Position numbers and translations under genes: made by a program
Shown: positions 56,994 to 64,000 of the stretch, piece by piece
Layout: each line of letters starts with the position of its first letter
Position numbering within the stretch: position 1 is the first letter of the stretch
The notes under the pieces: model-generated
Seen by the model: only the letters and a program-made list of their open reading frames with translations
Database searches by the model: none
Told to the model about the DNA's origin: nothing
Source: Anagrus nilaparvatae
Lineage: Eukaryota; Arthropoda; Insecta; Hymenoptera; Mymaridae
Length of the DNA stretch: 64,000 nt
Direction: 5' to 3'
Assembly: GCA_022575985.1 (NCBI GenBank)
Contig: JAKSXM010000147.1
Location: 23,966,001 to 24,030,000 of the forward strand

Positions 56994-57365
56994 GTTACGA
57001 CGTGATACAGTTACTTTATCACAAATGTTTTCTCTCGCGAAAATTTCTCTCTATACGGATTTTTTCTTTATAGCCCCATCCTGGTAGCTATTTTCATAGG
57101 CGCGATGCCCATTCCTTGAGTTCGAGGAAACGTCGTTCCTTAATCGACCGTCTTGTTGTATTAGATTTCTGGCTATGGAGCCAGCATTTCTTACAATTGG
57201 ATCCATATCAGCCATCTTGACACTGAATAATTGTCCTTCCTTTCGCAGTCGCAATACTAAATCTCGCTCAACCTTTTTAAACCCATTTATTTTTGCTTTT
57301 GTATCAACAATGAATCTGTCAATTTTTAGAGTGGGTTTGAAATGATGAGTCTTAAGATATGCAAA
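56994..57365 (-). pseudogene. Virus-like coding segment, copy A (internally deleted)
   Basis: On the minus strand one frame is open from the FKPTL(K/R)-like start region through KINGFKKVERDLVLRLRKEG, then VKMADMDPIVRNAGSIARNL, to GAIKKKS. Both ends match 57875-58691, but the ~440 bases of 57997-58437 are absent. The join keeps the frame. I do not recognise the protein. Orientation and neighbourhood suggest it belongs to the decayed virus-like cluster to its right. Confidence 0.45.
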
Positions 57366-57874
57366 TTAGCTATTCACGCGCGCGATGCAGCGACCGTTGT
57401 TGCTCATTTCTATGCCTGATAATTAATAACACTCCAAAAATTCAGCTAACAAACAGCAGGGAAATTTCGATTTTTTTTTTTTTTTGAAAATTACACAAAA
57501 ACATAAACTTTTTTATTTCAATAAAAATTGAGTTTTTCAAATTTTCATAAAATTCTTTTGAGAAGTGCAACAAACAATTATTTTTTTATCGGATAAAAAA
57601 TATTGTACAATAACTAAACTAGTATTTCATTAATAAAAAATAAACTTCTTTATTAATTACAAGAATTATTTAAATCAGCAACTAAATACAGTCAGCAACT
57701 ATAGTAAACTAATTAACCAAGATCACAAAAAAAAAACAAAGTCCAAAATTTAAAAAAAGTCATATAGCGCGCGAGAACGAATCTTGTAAAACTCTTTTTC
57801 ATCAACGTATTTAGGATATTTATCAAATTTGATTAGTCCTGGTTGAGCTTTTGCGCTCTTATCACTATTCCTAG

Positions 57875-58691
57875 TGTTACGACGTGATACAGTTACTTTA
57901 TCACAAATGTTTTCTCTCGCGAAAATTTCTCTCTACGGATTTTTTCTTTATAGCCCCATCCTGGTAGCTATTTTCATTGGCGCGATGCCCATTCCTTTAT
58001 AGAAGGAATTTGTGTTCGACTTTTGTCCGCTATTTCCATTCTTACCTCCTCTTCTCCCTAGTTCCCTTGCTCCTTTTAGTTGCTTATGACTGGTGCTCTT
58101 AGGCCTTATATTGCTACGTGTGAGCTGATTTGGCATTTCCGGTGCGAGATCCGCGTTTAATCGTGATTTATTTATGTTAAGTCTACCGATCACGGTATCA
58201 TAGTCTAGATTATTCTCGGCGTTCATTGCGCACAGTACAGTATCTCTATGGGTGGGATCAGCCTCGCAGCTGTCTAATACCTCCTTACACACTGCACTGG
58301 TATACTCAGAATCGTATGAGAAAAAATGCATTGCTCTGGTTATACTCTCGCCAAGCTCCAGTTTCTCTACTGAGATATCATTGAATCTGAAAAGGTACGC
58401 TGTAGTTTCTTACTCAAAGAACCAGTCTATCTTCCCAGTTCGAGGAAACGTCGTTCCTTAATCGACGGTCTTGTTGTATTAGATTTCTTGCTATGGCGCC
58501 AGCATTTCTTACAACGGAATCAATATCAGCCATCTTGACACTGAATATTTGAATAATTGTCCTTCCTTTCGCAATCGCAATACTAAATCTCGCTCAATCT
58601 TTTTAAACCCATTTATTTTTGCTTTTGTATCAACAATGAATCTGTCAATTTCTGGAGTGGGTTTAAATTTATGAGTCTTAAGATATGCAAA
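57875..58691 (-). pseudogene. Virus-like coding segment, copy B (fuller but frameshifted)
   Basis: It is homologous to copy A at both ends. Relative to A, an 8-bp direct duplication (AATATTCA) after EGQLF shifts the frame, and stops follow. The middle, absent from A, contains a 127-codon ORF (57948-58331) beginning MHFFSYDSEYTSAVCKEVLD, with a basic Gly/Lys/Arg-rich tail (ELGRRGGKNGNSGQ) and the end KIATRMGL. The E-R-D...K-E-G-Q-L-F spacing is loosely like the conserved K-E-x-E...G-R-x-F block of negative-strand virus polymerases. That resemblance is weak and is not an assignment. Confidence 0.4.
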
Positions 58692-58728
58692 CCATGCTAA
58701 GCCATTTTTAAGAAAAATAAAAACAGAA

Positions 58729-58803
58729 TGGGTGCTATGAGTCTCGAACTCGACTTGCCCGGACGACAGGCACGAGTGCTAGCTCTGAGCTACTGCGCTC
58801 ACT
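58729..58803 (-). repeat. tRNA-like sequence (tRNA pseudogene or SINE head)
   Basis: The minus strand reads GCGCAGTAGCTCAGAGCTAG...GAGTTCGAGACTC, with an A-box-like TAGCTCAGAGCTAGC and a B-box-like GAGTTCGAGACTC. A 5-bp anticodon-type stem (TGCCT/GGGCA, with a T-G pair) encloses GTCGTCC. The D and T stems are only three pairs and the acceptor ends do not pair. A working tRNA is unlikely; a tRNA-derived SINE or pseudogene fits better. Confidence 0.4.
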
Positions 58804-58893
58804 ATCATTTTTAGCTACTATACACCACATATGACGTAAATCAGTGAAGTACGCGCTCATTCACATTCCAATTTTATTTAAATGATTAAGAAT

Positions 58894-59469
58894 TCATTTT
58901 TTGAAATCCTTTACCGTTTTATATATAGCCACTCTAGACATTAAAACAGTAAATATTTTATAACCGAATGTCAAACCAGTACATAGAGTAAAGGCTGATC
59001 CTAATGAACCTAACAGATCGATATCTCCTGCGACATCAGCTATAGATTCGATATAGGTTTTTGACGCATCTTTATATTTTAATGGAATTAAATCGCCATA
59101 ATACATATATTCGAACGTGATGTAAAAGGTCACGTTAGTATGTAATACAACTTCACAATATTTTGGATTGTCCAAAACTGTTAAAGAGTAAAGTTTACCA
59201 TCACATGGCAGTGCATCCGTAGTGAAACTGCAGTTACTTTTGAATGGTATTAGACCTTTCTTTGTAATGTTGACTGGAGTTAATACAGCGTATGGGTATA
59301 GATATAGACCTACATTGTTGTAAGTTCCGCAGATGTGACTGCAGCTTAACCTCTTTCAACTTGGGTCTATCTTGAACCCCATAAACCGTAATGTGCACAA
59401 TACTTTACCGCAACACAGTTATTAGAAAGGTTCTGCTCACACACGAAGGCTACGTTTCTGGATTGGGAG
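58894..59469 (-). pseudogene. C-terminal part of an envelope-glycoprotein-like gene (virus-derived)
   Basis: Open minus-strand frames end at 58894. The last ~125 codons show an ectodomain-like stretch with several cysteines and N-x-S/T sites (NITK, NCSF, NVTF). A hydrophobic segment follows (GSLGSAFTLCTGLTFGYKIF) and then a short basic tail (MSRVAIYKTVKDFKK), the usual order of a type I viral envelope protein. Upstream, toward 59469, the reading is broken by a stop at the GLWGSR segment and a frame change. The exact virus family is not recognised. It is interrupted by the element at 59472-59883. Confidence 0.5.
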
Positions 59470-59471
59470 TA

Positions 59472-59883
59472 CACTGTAAAAAGTAACTTTCTTAGATTAA
59501 CAATAATAGAATGTTTTCGAAAAATTACTTAATTTTCAAAAAAAATTGTAAATATTCGATAAAAATCGTAAATTTACGAAATTTAGTATATTATTATCGA
59601 AAAATTCGAGAATTCTCGATTTTTTTTTGTAAATTTACGAAAAAAATTGTAAATTCACTACTATTTTTCGTAAATTGACAACTATTTTTTATAAATTTTC
59701 GAGAAAAAAATTGTAAATTATCAATCTTTCTGGGTAATTCACAAAAAAAAAAAAAATCGAGAATACTCGAATTTTTCGTTAATATACTAAATTTAGTAAA
59801 TTTAAGATTTTTTCAAATATTTACTAATTTTTCGAAAATGTTCTAATTTTTTTGCTAATATAAGAAAGTTACTTTTAACAGTG
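59472..59883. mobile_element. 412-bp TA-flanked MITE inside the glycoprotein-like pseudogene
   Basis: CACTGTAAAAAGTAACTTTC at the left and GAAAGTTACTTTTAACAGTG at the right are inverted with one mismatch. TA duplicates flank both sides (59470-59471, 59884-59885). The interior is rich in TCGAGAAT, TTTCGTAAATT and their inverses, so it folds throughout. It fits a Tc1/mariner-type MITE. Glycoprotein-like reading frames lie on both sides. Confidence 0.8.
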
Positions 59884-59885
59884 TA

Positions 59886-60154
59886 TGTAATAATGTACCT
59901 ACTCCGTGGATAAAAAAGTAGATATGTGGATTCTTGACCGCTGAATAATATGTCTTTTGGACTAAGCCCATGTCGGACTGGTAAGCAAAATACGAATCTG
60001 GCACATTGAACTCTTTTGATAGTTTCATCATTCTGATCAACTCTGCAACTATTTGCTCTGTAAAGACCCAATCAAGAACATCACTCTCTGTCTCAAAATT
60101 GAGTAACTTCTTAAAGAATCCCAACAACAATAATGCTGCACAATATGCATGCAA
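59886..60154 (-). pseudogene. Middle part of the envelope-glycoprotein-like gene
   Basis: An ORF begins MHAYCAALLLLGFFKKLLNF, continues with WVFTEQIVAELIRMMKLSKE and NVPDSYFAYQSDMGLVQKTY, and reaches IHGVGTLLHT at the MITE edge. It is likely one piece of the same broken gene as 58894-59469 (inference from orientation and adjacency). Confidence 0.4.
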
Positions 60155-60188
60155 TTAAAAAAATTGTCTAGGGACAATTGGGTGAAGT

Positions 60189-60692
60189 TTACTTCTTTCT
60201 AAAACAATTTTTAAAAGTAAAATTTAGAAAAAATAATTTAAAAAACTCTGCATTTGATTTATATTTTAAATAACTAAAAAATTTAAAACCGAAATCATCC
60301 GAGCGCCCTCGCTTACGATCGGGCCTGCTGGCGATCAACAGCAATGTATATCTTTCTAATCTTTCCGAACACCCACGATTATGCTTGCGGGGTCTGTCGG
60401 CAAAGGAAGAAAAAAATTTAACACCAAATTCATCCGAGCGCCCTCGCTTACGATCGAGCCTGCTGGCGAGGTAGGGGACTGCTATCATCCTTTCCTTATC
60501 CTCTTCTTTCGTCCTGAATTCTCGTCTCAGAATCTCATTTTTTTCAATCTTAGAATCTTCAGAAGAACTATTGTCTTCACTTGAATCTTTTGCTGCTGAT
60601 CCAGGAATTTCTATAACAACGTATAGAAATAGATTTCCCTGTAATTAGACGTGCCGCAATGATTAAAAAAAATATGTTTTTTTCGCCCTTCA
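60189..60692 (-). pseudogene. Signal-peptide-like start and Arg-rich repeat, same cluster
   Basis: A minus-strand ATG at 60692 opens MKGEKNIFFLIIAARLITG, a plausible signal peptide. The frame breaks soon after. A neighbouring frame carries a Ser/Asp/Glu-rich stretch and then two copies, ~133 bp apart, of (S)R(L/P)DRKRGRSD(E/D)FG(V/F)KFFS at 60428-60475 and 60290-60340. The underlying DNA block ATCCGAGCGCCCTCGCTTAC is nearly identical in both copies. It may be the N-terminal end of the glycoprotein-like gene. Confidence 0.35.
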
Positions 60693-60700
60693 TGATTTCC

Positions 60701-61369
60701 TTATATTTTTTTTTCATATATTTGTTTGAACCCTTTTTCAAGGATAGTTTCTGGTGATTCATTTACAAAAACTTTTATTTCCACTACGGCACATAAATTC
60801 TTTAAAAAAATGACGACATCTGGTCGTTTCAAGAAATTTTCAATTAAATATTCTTTTAGTATGTAGTTTAATTGTACATTTACATACACACCATTAGAGG
60901 GAACTGTCCCTACGAAATAAAAAACAAGCGATGATTCGTTAAAAAGTATTCCGCTTTTTAATACTTCAGTACTAACTTTTTTAATAAAATTTAGATTTTT
61001 TAAATATTTATTCCAAGATACTAAATATTTGAAAATAGAAAACACATTTGGGCTAAGAAAAATCTTTTGCATTAGAGAAGTTGGCTCTTGAGCATTGGAA
61101 AATACAAGTTTATACAGCACGTCAATAGCAGCTTTATTTGGAATTACTATAATTTTAGCATCACTAGCAGTAATTGTATAATTATAAACACTATCCTTCA
61201 ACACTAATATTCACCAATTGTTTTACTTCTACATTCTCGTGCGAAAAGCTAAGTACTCTTACATCGTTTTTATTTTTAACACTTAATTCTAAATTTGCAT
61301 TCTCTATAATTATATCTATCCCATTATAATTTCTAGTTAAGTTTTTGTTAACTTTTAAGTAATTCATGA
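60701..61369 (-). pseudogene. Unrecognised virus-like ORF, one frameshift
   Basis: An ATG at 61369-61367 opens MNYLKVNKNLTRNYNG and runs 58 codons. A one-base shift near 61202 leads into a 167-codon frame through SDAKIIVIPNKAAIDVLYKL, FVGTVPSNGVYVNVQ and the end ETILEKGFKQIYEKKI at 60701. Its ATG lies only three bases after the stop of the frame upstream, and its end lies directly before the next ATG at 60692. This is compact spacing unlike the host genes. I do not recognise the family. Confidence 0.4.
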
Positions 61370-61995
61370 TTTATGTTCGTTTATTATATATCTTTTTGAA
61401 TACATTTTTTTCTATTATTACGAAATTATTTTTTATGTGATCCCACACTTTAAATTGTATTTCTGGTTTGCCATTTTTTTTAAAGATAGAGTTCCACGGA
61501 TTTGCTGTGGCTCCTATCCAAAGTTATCCTCTCGGTAAATTTGAACTGCATTTTAATATTTCAACTGCAATAAATATTTTTAAGTTAGTTTTGTTGATCG
61601 TGACGGAGCCAGAAAGAGACAAGCTAACCAATTGTCATCATTAGTGGTGAGGTACGTCTTAGTAGCTAAACCAGGAACTGTACCTTTTGCTTTGTCTATT
61701 GTTACTATGTCCCAAGGCGTTATTGTGGCTCCTGCTTTCTCTATTACCTGCTCATAACTGGTCCACTTTTATTCCAACTTATGGTTAGTTTGATTAAAAT
61801 AATACCATAAAAACCATTTCACTGCTTTCTGATTTAAGTTGTTGGAATCAAATCCTCCTTTTGAAATACCTCTTATATCCTTTTCTTTGAATGCTTCGAC
61901 TTTTACTTTTACAGATGGTTTGCTCGTGTTTGATTCAAACCAGGTTGAGGAATATTCTGCTGGTAAATCAGATTTGGGAGTTATTATCTCCAGTC
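61370..61995 (-). pseudogene. Unrecognised virus-like ORF, several breaks
   Basis: Minus-strand frames read in order: PKSDLPAEYSSTWFESNTSK, FKEKDIRGISKGGFDSNNLN, AVKWFLWYYFNQTNHK, then after a stop KWTSYEQVIEKAGATITPWD and GTVPGLATKTYLTTNDDNWL. After a frame change come LSLSGSVTINKTNLKIFIAV and LWIGATANPWNSIF, ending ...NKRT at a stop three bases before the next ATG. The Thr/Ser-rich strands look structural (capsid-like), but the family is not identified. Confidence 0.4.
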
Positions 61996-63430
61996 TTTAC
62001 TTAAAATCAATGAAAATTAATTTTATTTTTTACCTGAGTAAATATTTGTTGAGATATAAACGATATATTCCAAACGGTGCTTAATTTATAATATTATTAA
62101 TTGTATATTATTTAAAATACTATTTTTAACTTTATAAATTTTATATAACTAACAACTAGATAATTATAACAAAAATTATATTCTTGTTTCTATTAATTGA
62201 GATATTTAAGGTAAATGATATACATTTACTTAATTAACAATAAGTACAAATTATTAGAACAATACAAGAATTAATTTTTAAAAATTATTTTTAAGCTAAA
62301 CTCAATCACAAAGAAAAAAGTTTGGTATAGTATAGTAAAATATGCATTAGTAAAATCAAAGAAAAGTTCAGACGACTTTTTACACATTATTTATTAAGTA
62401 TAAATGCATTTTTTAACATAAGAAACTTAAAATAATTTTAAATCTGTTCTTGTAGAGCACAAAATTTAATCATAAATTAAAATTTTAGATTTTATTGCTT
62501 ATAAATTAAACGTAATTACTGGAAGAACACTGATCATTATCACAAATAATTAGTCGCAAGTGACTTTTGCTTTTAAGATAAATTCATTTACTTACTAAAA
62601 ACATAATCACAAAGAAATTAATTCTTAAGTTTTTTAAAATAAATTTTTTATTTAAATCATTTTATTATTTTATTATATTAAATTTTATTCTTAACTTAAG
62701 TAAATTTAACTCTATACATAATCACAAAGAATAGATTCTTAATAAGAATAATATTTTTCTTTAAAATTTTAAATTTTAGTCTTAACTTAAGTAAATTTAA
62801 CTCTGAGCATAATCACAAAGTATCAAGATCTTTGATTGTTAACGTAAATTTAGTTATACATTATAAATAAGTTTTTATATTATTATATTGATAAAAAAAC
62901 AGTGTAAATACTGTTTTGTTTTAAATTAATAAATGCATTCATTAAAATATATTATAGATAATACTTATACAATATTTAAGATGATTAATTTAATTAAATG
63001 TAAATTTTTTATTCGTGCGATGTCTTTTTTGTAGCAGGCGCGTGTTGGTGTCAGTAGCATTGTTCTAGGTCAATTGCCAATTAATATCTATTCATAGATG
63101 TAATTCAGAAGAATTTTGTTTTTAAATTGTTACATAATCAGAAAGTATAAAAATCTCACAGAATTTTAAGATCTTTTTAAAACTTTTTTTTACTATTATT
63201 CAATAAAAAATATAGAAAATGCATTCATTTAAAAAAATTATATTTTATGCTTAATAAAATAAGTATCTTTTATATTAATATTTTCTTTAAAACTAAATCT
63301 TCTTAAGAAAAAAAAATAAGAATTTGTCATAAACTAACTGCTTATTAGAACTTGTATAGTTTTTGAAAGATTTAGTTTCTTTGGTTAATTTTTTAAAATT
63401 TATAAACACGAGAAATATTTAACAAAGAAT
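61996..63430. other. Non-coding AT-rich stretch with short repeats
   Basis: No gene is supported. The segment (A)TAATCACAAAG(A/T)(A)(A/T) recurs at about 62304, 62605, 62718 and 62810, and CTTAACTTAAGTAAATTTAA occurs twice (about 62693 and 62784). This is a short dispersed or tandem repeat of roughly 100 bp. Confidence 0.4.
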
Positions 63431-63433
63431 CAC

Positions 63434-63600
63434 TTTCCTTTACGTAACTCAAAACTGTCAGTTTTGAAAATGACTGCAATATTAAATCATCAAAAGTCTT
63501 TCCGAGTAAAGAATCAATCCAAATCATTAAATGAAAATGTTCCATTCCTCTTTGTTGGTATTCTCGACGCCAAAAATAATGTTAGAAAAGATATAATCAT
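63434..63600 (-). mobile_element. Helitron-like Rep fragment (HUH motif)
   Basis: The minus strand encodes HYFWRREYQQRGMEHFHLMI followed by WIDSLLGKTFDDLILQSFSK. The E-(Y/F)-Q-x-R-G-x-x-H-x-H arrangement with a hydrophobic tail matches the HUH nuclease block of Helitron Rep proteins (Helitron_like_N). The surrounding frames are broken or the exon ends nearby, so this is a remnant or a partial gene running off the right edge. Confidence 0.5.
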
Positions 63601-63789
63601 CTATGCATATTAAGTTTTTGAGATTTATTATAAATAATAAATTTGATCTATAAGAAACCAAGATTTTTCGTTAAATTATCTACGTTTCATTTTTTTAAAA
63701 TATATTCCTCTTATAATTCTTAAAAAGCGTAACAAATGTTTTACCTTAGAATTTATGTATTGTAATGGCAAATGCTGCTTTGATTAGGA

Positions 63790-64000
63790 AATAGGAATTG
63801 CTGCAAGTAGATTATAAGGTTGATACATTCTCCTAATGTTGCTCATTCTTAATGTCTGAATCATTTGATTATCTTTTGTTTCAACGATATGTCCAACATT
63901 TGTTTTTATTATGTCATGAATCATTTGAAACAAACCATGCCTTTGCCCAGGGTTTCTATCTAGAATTGGGCAAGTGATTGTTCCATTTAAGAATTCTTCC
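63790..64000 (-). mobile_element. Upstream ORF fragment of the Helitron-like gene, running off the window
   Basis: A minus-strand frame is open from the right edge: EEFLNGTITCPILDRNPGQR ... IIKTNVGHIVETKDNQMIQT ... RRMYQPYNLLAAIPIS, then a stop near 63790. It lies ~200 bp upstream of, and in the same orientation as, the HUH fragment and may be its N-terminal part. I do not recognise it independently. Confidence 0.3.

Noticed and set aside
60381..60584. Plus-strand ORF over the Arg-rich repeat
   Set aside because: All neighbouring virus-like frames read on the minus strand, and this frame has no recognisable features.

Overview
The window is AT-rich eukaryotic DNA with short GT-AG introns, long introns packed with repeats, and four conserved animal genes. 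The gene content (kibra, Nup58, a FAM114A homologue, a C2H2 zinc-finger gene) and base composition fit an insect; the order cannot be fixed from sequence alone. Nothing looks bacterial.

Layout. 1-187 is a small inverted-repeat element. 2382-13111 is a 10.7-kb foldback (giant inverted repeat) element, bounded by a perfect 9-bp direct duplication and carrying no transposase that I can see. 14197-33554 (minus strand) holds the first three coding exons of kibra, the WW-domain scaffold of the Hippo pathway; introns of 17.6 kb and 1.4 kb separate them. The rest of the gene should lie left of the window, so the foldback element probably sits in a kibra intron. 33.6-37.4 kb is the kibra upstream region; a splice acceptor just before the ATG implies an upstream non-coding exon. 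37.4-46.0 kb is a repeat zone: hairpin elements, a (TG)n tract, a satellite array with a three-part higher-order unit, a 1.8-kb inverted-repeat element around a 25-bp minisatellite, and scattered copies of an AAGTCCC module.

46.5-55.2 kb is the gene-dense part. The FAM114A homologue (plus, 4 exons, 646 codons) and Nup58 (minus, 7 exons, 536 codons) converge tail to tail. Nup58 and the zinc-finger gene diverge from a shared upstream region. For all three, every splice junction I chose keeps the reading frame. The zinc-finger gene has an in-frame TGA 56 codons before a second stop.

57.0-62.0 kb, all on the minus strand, is a cluster of decayed virus-like reading frames: envelope-glycoprotein-like pieces with a membrane segment, two tightly spaced unrecognised ORFs, and a segment present in two differently damaged copies. 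A TA-flanked MITE has landed inside the glycoprotein-like part. 63.4-64.0 kb carries a fragment with an HUH-type, Helitron-like Rep motif. The most notable items are the foldback element, the virus-like cluster and the in-frame TGA.
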